64,000 bases of DNA, from positions 2,221,725 to 2,285,724 of the forward strand of contig NZ_DF820425.1 of the NCBI RefSeq assembly GCF_000617845.2, given 5' to 3'. The translations under genes were made by a program, and so were the position numbers. This stretch comes from Bradyrhizobium sp. DOA9. GTDB taxonomy: Bacteria; Pseudomonadota; Alphaproteobacteria; Rhizobiales; Xanthobacteraceae. Position 1 is the first letter of the stretch. Each line of letters opens with the position of its first letter. The notes below the pieces were generated by a model. That model did no database searches. It had not been told where the DNA came from and worked only from the letters and a program-made list of their open reading frames with translations. Below are positions 33,977-41,938 of this stretch, one piece after another.

Positions 33977-34672
33977 ATGTTCAAGACCGTCGTGACCCTC
34001 TTCCGCGGCAGCGTCGCCGCTGCGGGGGAGGAACTGGAAGATCGCACTGCCCTTCTGATCCTGGACCAGCAGATGCGCGATGCGGCCGCAGCCGTCGAGC
34101 GCAGCAAGCGCACGCTGGCGCTGGCGATCGCGCAGGACCAGCAGGAAGGCCGCAAGCTCGAGGCCACGAATGCGCGCATCGCCGATCTCGAGACCCGTGC
34201 CGTTGCAGCGCTCGATGGCGGCCGCGAGGATCTCGCCAAGGAAGCCGCCGAAGCCATTGCGGCCCTTGAGGCCGACCGCGATGCGGCCATGACGGCGCGC
34301 GCGCTGTTCGCCACCGAGATCATCAGGCTGAAGCGCCACGTCGCCAACGCGCAGGCCCGCATCACCGAGCTCGATCGCGGTCGCCGGATCGCCCGCGCCT
34401 CGGAAGCGGTGCGCTCGCTTCGCCGCAGCGGCATCGAGGCCGCGCGCCCCTATGAATCGACCTTGCCGGAGGCGGAGGGGACCTTGAAGCGTCTGCGCGA
34501 GCGGCAGATGGAGGCGCAGGCGGCCGACGATGCTCTGGTCGAGCTCGACGCGGCCACCGGTCCGCTCGCCACCGCCGAACGACTCGCCGAGCAGGGATTC
34601 GGCCCTCGGCTCAAGACGACCGCAGACGACGTGCTGGCGCGGTTGAAGTCCCGGCGCATGCCGGCGGCCTGA
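33977..34672 (+). CDS. PspA/IM30 family membrane-associated protein
   Basis: The 231-residue protein is almost wholly helical coiled coil with the PspA-type N-terminus (MFKTVVTLFRGSVAAAGEEL) and heptad-rich middle (LDQQMRDAAAAVERSKRTLA). PspA/Vipp1-like proteins coat and stabilise stressed membranes. The divergent TetR gene and three palindromes suggest it is induced by a ligand. The YiaA-like membrane protein and a zinc-ribbon protein follow on the same strand and may be part of the same response. Confidence 0.87.
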   Translation: MFKTVVTLFRGSVAAAGEELEDRTALLILDQQMRDAAAAVERSKRTLALAIAQDQQEGRKLEATNARIADLETRAVAALDGGREDLAKEAAEAIAALEADRDAAMTARALFATEIIRLKRHVANAQARITELDRGRRIARASEAVRSLRRSGIEAARPYESTLPEAEGTLKRLRERQMEAQAADDALVELDAATGPLATAERLAEQGFGPRLKTTADDVLARLKSRRMPAA

Positions 34673-34724
34673 TCTCACGTCCGAACCCGAACGCAATCAT
34701 CATTCCAATCAACAGGAGACCATC

Positions 34725-35000
34725 ATGAACCAGAACGGCCAGCCTCACAGCGGCGCCTGGGTGAGCTTCACCTACGCGTCCTTCGCAGCTTCCGCCTTCC
34801 TCGTCGCCATTGGCATCTTCTTCCTGCCGATCGATCTCTGGATGAAGGGTTATCTCACCATGGGTATCGTGATGATGATCCAGACCTGCATCACCCTGAC
34901 CAAGACCGTGCGCGACAATCATGAGAGCAGCCGTCTCGTGAACCGCATCGAGGACGCCAAGGCCGAGCGGCTGCTGATGGAGGTCTCCAAGGCGGCGTAA
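34725..35000 (+). CDS. YiaA/YiaB-like inner-membrane protein
   Basis: The 91-residue protein has two membrane segments (about 17-33 and 43-59), with AWVSFTYASFAASAFLVAIG and MKGYLTMGIVMMIQTCITLT, the YiaAB two-helix pattern, and a basic/acidic C-terminal tail (DAKAERLLMEVSKAA). An AACAGGAG Shine-Dalgarno precedes the ATG. It starts 52 bases after the PspA-like gene and is probably co-transcribed. Confidence 0.88.
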   Translation: MNQNGQPHSGAWVSFTYASFAASAFLVAIGIFFLPIDLWMKGYLTMGIVMMIQTCITLTKTVRDNHESSRLVNRIEDAKAERLLMEVSKAA

Positions 35001-35118
35001 GGCGAATAGTCGCAGCGCGCCGTTGGGGGCGGCGCGCGCCCCTCGGCAGGACGGGCGCATTGTGCTTCGCGCGCAGGTGCGATATGGCTCTCGCGCTTTC
35101 CAGAAGCGGAGACGAGCT

Positions 35119-35325
35119 TTGTCGAAACAATCCCTGCGCGAGGAGGCCGAGCGCCTGATCCGCGAATCGATGGAAAAGAAGACCATCGTGGTCAAGCAGG
35201 GCACGACCCGTATCGAGGCGGTCTGCGGCAAGTGCGGAGCGCCGAACCGGGTGCAGGCGGAGAAGGGCCAGACCCGCGTCAAGTTCGCCTGCAAGAACTG
35301 CGGGCACAAGCAGGAGACGCTGTAG
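35119..35325 (+). CDS. Small four-cysteine zinc-ribbon protein
   Basis: The 68-residue product has a charged N-terminal helix (LREEAERLIRESMEKKT) and a C-terminal ribbon with CGKC and CKNC knuckles 22 residues apart. The TTG at 35119 (reading MSKQSLREEAERL) was chosen because CGGAG lies 7 bases upstream and the sequence before it is not protein-like. The function is unknown; one zinc ion is expected. Confidence 0.7.
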   Translation: MSKQSLREEAERLIRESMEKKTIVVKQGTTRIEAVCGKCGAPNRVQAEKGQTRVKFACKNCGHKQETL

Positions 35326-35406
35326 GCGTCTTCACCTCACCGAGGTCGCCTCGGCGATGCAAAGCATCGTCCGGCGCGATCAGGAAGAGTCCCTTCGGCC
35401 TGGCCG

Positions 35407-35868
35407 TCACATCACCTGATGCACGTCGATCACGACGCGATCCGCATGGCGCGCCGCTGACGCCACGAAGATGTGCTCCATCAGCCAGCGGTACTTTTCG
35501 TGCCCGGTCTCGAATTTCGGCACGGTGCGGAAATAGATCAGCTTCGGATCGAGCGGCTCGCCGCGCTTGAGCTTCTGCAACAGCTCGACCGGGCCGAAGC
35601 GCATACCCTTGTTCTCGACATAGACGGTCGCACCGTCGTCGGTCTCGAAGGCGTATTTCGCTTCGAGATCGATCAGCTCGTTGGGCCGGATGGTCTGGAA
35701 GTCGGCGCCGAACGGGAGCACCTTTCCCCTGACCGCGCCCGTCACCTCGCCGCCGATGATCGGAATGATCCGCCGGACGCCGATCCCGGTCTCGCCCGCG
35801 GTGATGACGTCGCCGATCCGCGCGGTGATGGTGAAGACGTATCTGGTTTCGATGGTCGGTGTGGTCAT
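35407..35868 (-). CDS. DUF3237 family protein
   Basis: The 153-residue protein has the DUF3237 barrel landmarks: GVRRIIPIIGGEVTGAVRGK, VLPFGADFQTIRPN, ENKGMRFG and YFRTVPKFETGHEKYRWL...IFVASA. AGAGGTGAAG precedes the ATG. The family is common in Bradyrhizobium and has no established function. It stands alone next to a family A repeat. Confidence 0.9.
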   Translation of the reverse strand: MTTPTIETRYVFTITARIGDVITAGETGIGVRRIIPIIGGEVTGAVRGKVLPFGADFQTIRPNELIDLEAKYAFETDDGATVYVENKGMRFGPVELLQKLKRGEPLDPKLIYFRTVPKFETGHEKYRWLMEHIFVASAARHADRVVIDVHQVM

Positions 35869-35908
35869 CGCTTCACCTCTCAATTGACTATGACGAACGA
35901 TACCGCGT

Positions 35909-36054
35909 CTTACCCTCCCCTGGAGGGGGAGGGTCGGCGCGAAGCGCCGGGGTGGGTGATCTCTCCGCTCAGGCAGTATTCAATGTGGAGAGACCGTCAC
36001 CCCACCCCGCTCGCGCTATGCGCGATCGACCCTCCCCCTCCAGGGGAGGGTAAG
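35909..36054. repeat. Inverted-terminus repeat, family A (copy 1)
   Basis: The 146-base element has 28-base inverted ends beginning CTTACCCTCCCCTGGAGGGG, each end itself a hairpin, around a centre containing GTGGAGAGACCGTCACCCCACCCCG-like sequence. A second copy at 41769-41933 shares ends and centre. It ends 17 bases behind the dctM stop and may stabilise or terminate that transcript. Confidence 0.85.
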
Positions 36055-36071
36055 TGACGATCTTCGATCCG

Positions 36072-37391
36072 CTAATGCGCCATCATCCGCGTCGGCAGCC
36101 AGGTCGCCAGCAGCGGGAAGGCGATCAGGATCACGAGGCGGATCAGGTCCGTCGCCACGAACGGGATCACGCCCCTGAAGATCGTGGAGAACGAGACGTC
36201 CTTCACCACGCTCTTGATGACGAAGACGTTCATGCCGACCGGCGGATGGATCAGGCCGAGCTCGACCGTCATGACGATGATGATGCCGAACCAGATCGGG
36301 TCGAAGCCGAGATGCATGATCACGGGGAAGATGATCGGCACGGTGAGGATGATCATCGCCATGGCGTCCATCAGGCAGCCGAGCACCAGATACATCACCA
36401 TGATCAGGGCCAGCACGCCGTAGGGACCGAGGCCGAGCCCGGTGAGGAATTCCGTCACCTTCTGCGGCGTCTGCGTCACCGTGAGGAAATAGCCGAAGAT
36501 CAGCGCGCCGATCAGCACGGTGAACACTGCAGCCGCGGTGCGCGTCGCCTGCAGCAGCGAGGCCAGCACCTTCTCGCGGTCGAGCCGGCCGGTCACCACG
36601 CCGATGATGAAGGCACCGGTGGCGCCGACGCCGCCGGCCTCGGTCGGCGTGAAGCGCGGCAGGAAGGGCAGGCCGTAGAGGCCGCCGATGACGAAGATGA
36701 AGAGCAGCACCGGTGCCCAGATCTCCTTCAGCCCGGCGAAGCGCTCGCGCCACGGCGTCACCTTGCCCTTGGGCAGGAAGTCGGGGCGGAAATAGCCGAT
36801 CAGGAAGATCGTGATCATGTACATGGTCATCGCGAGCAGGCCCGGGATGATGCCGGCGATGAACAGCTTGCCGATGTCCTGCTCGGTGATGATGCCGTAG
36901 ACCGCGAGCACGGTGGAGGGCGGCAGCATCGCGCCCAGCGTGCCGCCGGCCGCGATCACGCCGGTGGCGAAGGATTGCGGATAGCCGAACCGCCGCATCT
37001 CGGGATAGGCGACGGCGGAGAAGGTCGCGGCGGTCGCGACCGAGGAGCCGCAGATCGCGGCAAAGCCGCCGCAGGCGCCGACGGTGGCAATGCCGAGCCC
37101 GCCGCGCAGATGGCCGACGAAACCGTTGGCGGCGCGGAACAGCTCGCGGCTCATGCCGGAATTGGACACGAAGGAGCCCATCAGCAGGAACATCGGGATG
37201 ACGCCGAAGGTGTAGTCGGTCACGGTGCGCATGGTGACCTGACCGACCATCTTCAGGGCCGGTGTCGAGCCGACGAGATAGCTGAAGCCGCACACGCCGA
37301 CGAGGCCCATGGCCATGCCGACCGGCACGCGCAGCAGCATCAGGGCGAACAGGGAGACGAAGCCGATGACGGCGACGGCGTCGGTACTCAT
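36072..37391 (-). CDS. dctM: TRAP transporter large permease
   Basis: The 439-residue protein has about 12 membrane segments and the DctM landmarks VIPMFLLMGSFVSNSG, GSSVATAATFSAVAYPEM, GGTLGAMLPPSTVLAVYGI, TPTEAGGVGATGAFI and LIHPPVGMNVFVI. It is the transport core of a tripartite ATP-independent periplasmic (TRAP) carrier, which uses the sodium or proton gradient to import organic acids. The start is 2 bases behind the stop of dctQ on the minus strand; the longer upstream frame runs through dctQ and is spurious. Confidence 0.95.
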   Translation of the reverse strand: MSTDAVAVIGFVSLFALMLLRVPVGMAMGLVGVCGFSYLVGSTPALKMVGQVTMRTVTDYTFGVIPMFLLMGSFVSNSGMSRELFRAANGFVGHLRGGLGIATVGACGGFAAICGSSVATAATFSAVAYPEMRRFGYPQSFATGVIAAGGTLGAMLPPSTVLAVYGIITEQDIGKLFIAGIIPGLLAMTMYMITIFLIGYFRPDFLPKGKVTPWRERFAGLKEIWAPVLLFIFVIGGLYGLPFLPRFTPTEAGGVGATGAFIIGVVTGRLDREKVLASLLQATRTAAAVFTVLIGALIFGYFLTVTQTPQKVTEFLTGLGLGPYGVLALIMVMYLVLGCLMDAMAMIILTVPIIFPVIMHLGFDPIWFGIIIVMTVELGLIHPPVGMNVFVIKSVVKDVSFSTIFRGVIPFVATDLIRLVILIAFPLLATWLPTRMMAH

Positions 37392-37393
37392 GG

Positions 37394-37903
37394 TCACTCC
37401 GTCACCTTGATCTTGGGTTCTTGCATGTCTTCGGGATGGAAGATCAGCCGGTACGTGCGGATCGCGATCAGCAGCACGGCGCAGACGTCGCCGATCCAGG
37501 CGACCAGGAAGAACGGCCATGTCGGCATGTGCAGGTCGAAGGTCTGGACGTTGTCGTTGTAGGTCAGCCTGACCTTGTCGAACAGCGTCCAGGTCTGCAC
37601 GGTGACGACGAACAGCAGCACCAGCGTCGCGAACACGTCGATCATGCGCTGATGGCGCGGCCCGACATTGCCCCAGACCAGGTCGACCGTGATGTGGGTG
37701 CCGCGATAGGAGGTTGCCGCGATGCCCCAGAAGATGAGGATGCCGAGCAGCATGCGGCCGATGTCGAAACTGTCGGGGATCGAATAGTTCAGCGTGTTTC
37801 GCAACAGCACCGACAGGAAGATGTCGAGCGCGACGATGCCGACGAAGCCGGCCGCGATCCATTCGATCGAGTCGATCACACGATCCATCCAGGAGCGCTT
37901 CAT
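37394..37903 (-). CDS. dctQ: TRAP transporter small permease
   Basis: The 169-residue protein has four membrane segments and the DctQ-type SFDIGRMLLGILIFWGIAAT and HITVDLVWGNV motifs. It pairs with DctM. The ATG at 37903 (MKRSWMDRVID) was chosen because the further 17 in-frame residues upstream come before any ribosome binding site. Confidence 0.92.
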   Translation of the reverse strand: MKRSWMDRVIDSIEWIAAGFVGIVALDIFLSVLLRNTLNYSIPDSFDIGRMLLGILIFWGIAATSYRGTHITVDLVWGNVGPRHQRMIDVFATLVLLFVVTVQTWTLFDKVRLTYNDNVQTFDLHMPTWPFFLVAWIGDVCAVLLIAIRTYRLIFHPEDMQEPKIKVTE

Positions 37904-37970
37904 GGGAGAGGAATCCTGTTTAAGGTCAGCGAAGTTGGATGCAGCCGCTTCCACGAGGAAGGTCCGCTCC

Positions 37971-38120
37971 TTCCCCCGCTAGCGGGGGAGGGTTGGGGAG
38001 AGGGTGCCTCCACAATCGAGAACCCCCAAGATGAGAAAACCTCACCCGCGCCGGAGCCTGTCATCGGGCGCGCCTTCGGCGCGACCCGTTGGGCGCGACC
38101 TCTCCCGCAAGCGGGAGAGG
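37971..38120. repeat. Pair of GC-rich hairpins between dctQ and dctP
   Basis: A perfect palindrome CCCCCGCTAGCGGGGG (37973-37988) and a 10-bp stem hairpin CCTCTCCCGC-AA-GCGGGAGAGG (38099-38120) bracket a sequence resembling family A/rhizobial intergenic repeats. The second hairpin lies 30 bases behind the dctP stop and could attenuate transcription into dctQM, giving more binding protein than permease. Confidence 0.6.
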
Positions 38121-38149
38121 TGCAGTGTCCGCGCGGCCGCTGCTGGGCG

Positions 38150-39169
38150 TCACTCCGCCAGCGCGTTGTACTTCTTCAGCGAGGCCTTGAGCTCTGCGAG
38201 CGCTGCATCCGGTTCGGCGCCGGCCTTCCTGGCGCCGTCGCCCCAGGTCTTGACCAGCGGCTCGGCCGCCTTCTTCCAGGCCGCGATCTGCTCGGGCGTC
38301 AGCTTGTAGACCTCATGGCTGGATTCCGCCTTCACCTTGGCGATGCCGGCATCCTCGAACTTGCCCCAATGCTCGCCGACCGCGCCCGCCGTCTCGACCG
38401 TGCAGTTCTTGTCGATCGCGGCTTTCTGCTTGTCGGACATCGCATTGTACTTGTCCTTGTTGATCACGAACACGAAGGTCGTGGTGTAGAGCGGAGCCTC
38501 CATGTCGTACTTGGTCACCTTGTCGATGCCGAACAGCACCAGGGAGCCCCAGGGGAAGGTGACGCCGTCGGCGACGCCGCGCTCGATGATGTCGCGCACT
38601 TCCGGCGCCGAGGACTGCACGTTGGTGCCGCCGAGCGAGGTGACGAAGTTCGCCATGGTCGCGTGAGCGGGCCGGATCTTCAGGCCCTTCACGTCCTCAG
38701 GGTTGACGATCTTCTTGGTGCGGGAATGGAACGAGGAGGGCGAGTGGACGAAGGCGAGGCAGTATTTGACGTCCTTCATCTCCTTCTCGGCATATTTGCG
38801 GTACCAGGCGTCGAGCCCCATCGAGCCGCCCTTGGCATCCGAGATCAGGAACGGCAATTCCCCGGCGCCGATGATCGGGAAGCGGCCGGGCTGGTAGCCG
38901 GGATTGACATAGGTGACGTCGGCGATGCCGTCGCGCGCCATGTCGTAATGATCGAAGGCCTTGCCGAGCTGCTGGGCCGGAAACACCTTGCCGGTAATGG
39001 TGCCGCCGGAATCCTTGTTCACCGCGGCCACCCAGTCTTCCAGCGATTTCTGCAGCGGATGCGAGGCCGGCACCCAATGCGAGACCTTCAGGTCGAAAGT
39101 TTTGTCCTGCGCGAGCGCTGGGCTCACGCTTGCTGCCAGCAGCAACGCCAGACAGGCTTTCCTCATCAT
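38150..39169 (-). CDS. dctP: TRAP transporter substrate-binding protein
   Basis: The 339-residue exported protein has a signal peptide (RKACLALLLAASVSPALAQD) and the DctP fold: LKVSHWVPASHPLQ, YVNPGYQPGRFP, GLKIRPAHATMANFVTSLGG (with the conserved arginine that binds the substrate carboxylate) and GVADGVTFPWGS. The tripartite carrier is completed by dctQ and dctM downstream. The substrate is probably a carboxylate but is not identifiable. GGGAGAGAC precedes the ATG. Confidence 0.93.
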   Translation of the reverse strand: MMRKACLALLLAASVSPALAQDKTFDLKVSHWVPASHPLQKSLEDWVAAVNKDSGGTITGKVFPAQQLGKAFDHYDMARDGIADVTYVNPGYQPGRFPIIGAGELPFLISDAKGGSMGLDAWYRKYAEKEMKDVKYCLAFVHSPSSFHSRTKKIVNPEDVKGLKIRPAHATMANFVTSLGGTNVQSSAPEVRDIIERGVADGVTFPWGSLVLFGIDKVTKYDMEAPLYTTTFVFVINKDKYNAMSDKQKAAIDKNCTVETAGAVGEHWGKFEDAGIAKVKAESSHEVYKLTPEQIAAWKKAAEPLVKTWGDGARKAGAEPDAALAELKASLKKYNALAE

Positions 39170-39589
39170 GCGTCTCTCCCTTTTGCGACGGCGGGCTTCG
39201 TTGGCCCGGTCTCGTTAATTAACATGTTATCTAATTGGCCGGCGCGTTCAAGCCGGAACTGAGGCGCGCCGTGTCGCGCCATCTACGTCAGCCATGTTGC
39301 ATGGATTTGTCGCTGCCCGGGCGACGACCGCTCTCCCCCTTTGCGCAAACGTTATATGATATAATTATCGTCTGCGAGCCCGCGCCACAAGCAGGCCGCC
39401 GGCCAAAGCCTACGGGATCGGGCGGAGCAAGTATTGCGGGCAAAAGTCGCAATCACCGGAGCCGGGCCGTCGCCGCGACGGCGGAGCTCGCTTCAAACAT
39501 CTGCACAAATTCCGTTTAAAGCTTTGTAGGTGATGCATTCGCCGCTGCGTTCGCTTCCAATGTCGCCAAGGCAATGAAGCGAGAGCGCC
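39170..39589. promoter_or_regulatory. Divergent control region of dctP and the thioesterase
   Basis: These 420 bases have no convincing gene. Close to dctP are two overlapping AT-rich palindromes, GTTAATTAAC (39214-39223) and TAACATGTTA (39220-39229), 45-60 bases ahead of the dctP start. Further away, TTATATGATATAA (39352-39364) is a perfect 13-base palindrome in an AT-rich stretch. They look like operators or promoter elements for regulators that are not encoded next door. Confidence 0.5.
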
Positions 39590-40009
39590 ATGACCCTCAC
39601 CGACATCCCCGCCGGCTACGAACCGCATTTCCGCAAAGCGCCGCTGACCGATCCCTGGGAGCCCCTCTATTCGAAGAAGACCGACAAGGGCGTCACCGTC
39701 GGACTACGCCTGGCGATGCCGCACACCAACGCCCGCGGGCTGATCCACGGCGGCCTGATCGCGGCGCTCGCCGACGCCGCGATGGGCTACAGCTGCGCCC
39801 AGGCGACGGGCTGGACGACGTCGTTCGTCACCGTCTCGCTGTCGGTCGACTATGTCGGGGCCGCCGAGATCGGCCAATGGCTTGCGGTCGAAGGCGAGGC
39901 GATCAAGACCGGCAACACGATCTGCTTCGCGCAGTGCCTGGCGAAGGCGGACGACGCCGTGATCGCGCGGGCCAGCGGCACGTTTCGGGTGGTGCCGAAG
40001 AAGGGGTGA
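39590..40009 (+). CDS. PaaI-type hotdog thioesterase
   Basis: The 139-residue protein has the PaaI hotdog pattern: RLAMPHTNARGLIHGGLIAALADAAMGYS-like segment with the HGG loop (residues 53-55) and a helix with a catalytic acidic residue, then SLSVDYVGAAEIG and a final ASGTFRVV strand. Members hydrolyse acyl- or aryl-CoA esters. It stands between the TRAP control region and a family B repeat, with no obvious operon partner. Confidence 0.9.
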   Translation: MTLTDIPAGYEPHFRKAPLTDPWEPLYSKKTDKGVTVGLRLAMPHTNARGLIHGGLIAALADAAMGYSCAQATGWTTSFVTVSLSVDYVGAAEIGQWLAVEGEAIKTGNTICFAQCLAKADDAVIARASGTFRVVPKKG

Positions 40010-40047
40010 AGGTCTCGTGAGGTGGGCTGCGATGTCGCCCCTTGCTC

Positions 40048-40079
40048 CGTCATTGCGAGCGTAGCGAAGCAATCCAGAC
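40048..40079. repeat. Single arm of family B repeat
   Basis: CCGTCATTGCGAGCGTAGCG and the following GAAGCAATCCAGAC match one arm of the palindromes at 3656-3736 and 9999-10079, but the second arm is missing. It may be a decayed element. Confidence 0.7.
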
Positions 40080-40118
40080 TGCCCTGCTCCGGACGCGGCG
40101 CGTGCGGGACACGAGACT

Positions 40119-41003
40119 TCACCCAAACCTCCACTCCGCCGTCTCCACCACGAGATCGACGAACGCGCGCACCTTGGCCGAGAGCAGGCGCGAGGTTGGG
40201 TAGACGATGTGGATCGGCAGCGCCGGCTGCTCGTATTTCGCCAGCACGATTCTGAGGCGTCCGCGCTTCAGGCCCTCGGCGGCCTGATAGGCCAGCACCC
40301 GCGTCACGCCGCCGCCGGCCTCGGCATATTGCAGGGCCGCGTCGGCGCTGTTGCTGATGAAGCGGGGGGACAGCGGCAGCCCGAACTCGCGGCCGTCGCG
40401 CAGGAAGCGCCATTCGGACCAGGGGCCGAACTGGATGGTCTGGTGCGTGGCGAGCGCTTCCGGCGTCTTCGGCTCGCCATGACGCTTGAGATAAGCGGGC
40501 GCGGCCACCACGATCCGCCGCATCTCGCCGACCTGGCGTGCGACAAGCGAGGAATCGGCGAGATGGCCGATCCGCACCGCGGCGTCGACGGCGTCCTCGA
40601 CGAGGTTGACGAGATGGTCCGACAGCCGGAGTTCGGCCGTGACCTCGGGATAGCGCTTGAGATAGGCGGTCATGACCGGCCCGACATGCAGCCGGCCGAA
40701 GCCGACCGGGGCGGACACGACGAGGCGCCCGCTCGGCCGGTTGCGCTCCTCCCGCGCCGAGCCATCGGCCTCCTCGACATCGGCGAGGATGCGCCGCGCG
40801 CGCTCCAGATAGCGCGTGCCGACGTCCGTCAGCGTCACCTGCCGTGTGGTCCGCTGCAGCAGCCGCGCCCCGAGATGCTCCTCCAGCGCCGCGATCATCC
40901 GCGTCACCGCCGACGGCGACAGCCGCAGTTTTCGCGCGGCCGGCGCAAAGCCGCTGAGATCGGCGACCGTGATGAAGACGTGCATGGCTTCCAGGCGGTC
41001 CAT
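40119..41003 (-). CDS. LysR-family transcriptional regulator
   Basis: The 294-residue protein begins MDRLEAMHVFITVADLSGFA with the LysR winged helix (to about residue 60: LSPSAVTRMIAALEEHLGAR) and has the CrgA-like effector region (RPSGRLVVSAPVGFGRLHVG, then YPEVTAELRLSDHLVNLVED, and PRFISNSADAALQYAEAGGG). The ATG at 41003 gives the standard start. It is divergent from the PNPOx-like gene and an inverted repeat lies just ahead of its start. Confidence 0.93.
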   Translation of the reverse strand: MDRLEAMHVFITVADLSGFAPAARKLRLSPSAVTRMIAALEEHLGARLLQRTTRQVTLTDVGTRYLERARRILADVEEADGSAREERNRPSGRLVVSAPVGFGRLHVGPVMTAYLKRYPEVTAELRLSDHLVNLVEDAVDAAVRIGHLADSSLVARQVGEMRRIVVAAPAYLKRHGEPKTPEALATHQTIQFGPWSEWRFLRDGREFGLPLSPRFISNSADAALQYAEAGGGVTRVLAYQAAEGLKRGRLRIVLAKYEQPALPIHIVYPTSRLLSAKVRAFVDLVVETAEWRFG

Positions 41004-41009
41004 GGTATT

Positions 41010-41026
41010 ATTGCATATATTGCAAT
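41010..41026. promoter_or_regulatory. LysR-type binding-site candidate
   Basis: ATTGCA-N5-TGCAAT (41010-41026) is a 6-5-6 inverted repeat 7 bases from the LysR start and about 100 bases from the divergent flavoprotein gene. The dyad symmetry and position fit autoregulation by the LysR protein. Confidence 0.55.
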
Positions 41027-41123
41027 GATGAAGTGTCAAGCGAGCAGATTGCTTTAAGCGCCGGAAGGTCCACCTTAGGCGGCGAAGACGCAGAGATGCG
41101 CCGGAATTTCAGGAGATGTTCCG

Positions 41124-41756
41124 ATGACTGCCGTACATACCTATGCCAGCGACGTCGCCTTCTCGCCGGCGGTGAAATCGATCCAGACCCGCAAGGGATC
41201 GCGCGAGGGCTATGCCCATGCCGAGCAGCGGGGATGGCGCACTGAGGTCGACGAGAACCTTGCGGCATTCCTGGCTGACGCCAACAGTTTCTATTTTGCG
41301 ACGGCCTCGGCCGATGGGCAGCCCTACATCCAGCACCGCGGCGGCCCGAAGGGGTTCTTGAAGGTGCTGGACAAGCAGACGCTGGCTTTCACGGATTACG
41401 CGGGCAACCGGCAATACATTACCCAGGGCAACCTGTCCGAGAACCCCAAGGCCTACATCTTCGTCATGGACTACGCCCATCGCCGGAGGGTGAAGATCTG
41501 GGGCGAAGCGCGCGTGGTCGAGGACGACGAGGCGCTGACGACTTCGCTGATGCCGAAAGGTTATCGGGCCCGGCCCGAGCAGGTGATCCTGTTCAAGATC
41601 GCAGCCTGGGACACCAATTGCCCGCAGCACATTCCGCAGAAGTTCGACGCGGGCGATGTCGCGGCCGCGCTCGCGGCGCGGGATCAGCGGATCGCGGAGC
41701 TTGAAGCGGAGGTTGCGGCGTTGAAGGGGGAGAAGGGGACGGGTGAAGCTCCGTAA
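41124..41756 (+). CDS. PNPOx-like FMN-binding protein
   Basis: The 210-residue protein has the split-barrel flavin-reductase/PNPOx pattern: NSFYFATASADGQPYIQHRGGPKGF, LAFTDYAGNRQYITQGNLSE and KAYIFVMDYAHRRRVKIWGEA. The C-terminal 35 residues form a coiled coil (RDQRIAELEAEVAALKGEKG). Members are often annotated as pyridoxamine 5'-phosphate oxidase-like, but this subgroup is functionally unassigned. The divergent LysR regulator is the likely controller. Confidence 0.9.
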   Translation: MTAVHTYASDVAFSPAVKSIQTRKGSREGYAHAEQRGWRTEVDENLAAFLADANSFYFATASADGQPYIQHRGGPKGFLKVLDKQTLAFTDYAGNRQYITQGNLSENPKAYIFVMDYAHRRRVKIWGEARVVEDDEALTTSLMPKGYRARPEQVILFKIAAWDTNCPQHIPQKFDAGDVAAALAARDQRIAELEAEVAALKGEKGTGEAP

Positions 41757-41768
41757 GCCGCGGTCCCT

Positions 41769-41933
41769 CTTACCCTCCCCTGGAGGGGGAGGGTCGATCG
41801 CGCGAAGCGCGAGCGGGGTGGGGTGATCTCTCAACGCGGGCAGTGTCGGATGTGGAGAGACCGTCACCCCACCCCGTCTCACATTTCGCTGCGCTCCATG
41901 TGAGCCGACCCTCCCCCTCCAGGGGAGGGTAAG
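41769..41933. repeat. Inverted-terminus repeat, family A (copy 2)
   Basis: The 165-base element has inverted ends CTTACCCTCCCCTGGAGGGG and the matching right end, with the GTGGAGAGACCGTCACCCCA centre of copy 1 at 35909-36054. It fills the gap between the convergent flavoprotein and livF genes. Confidence 0.85.
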
Positions 41934-41938
41934 AAAGA

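Noticed and set aside
36054..37562. Long plus-strand frame opposite dctM/dctQ
   Set aside because: It is antisense to a clear TRAP permease and is made of His/Asp/Glu-rich low-complexity sequence.
36072..37862. 596-codon frame that would fuse dctQ and dctM
   Set aside because: The upstream part is the wrong frame of dctQ; dctM begins at its own ATG (37391) with a typical N-terminus.
39235..39519. Short frame in the dctP-thioesterase gap
   Set aside because: It has no ribosome binding site, no recognisable features, and it covers the palindromic control region.
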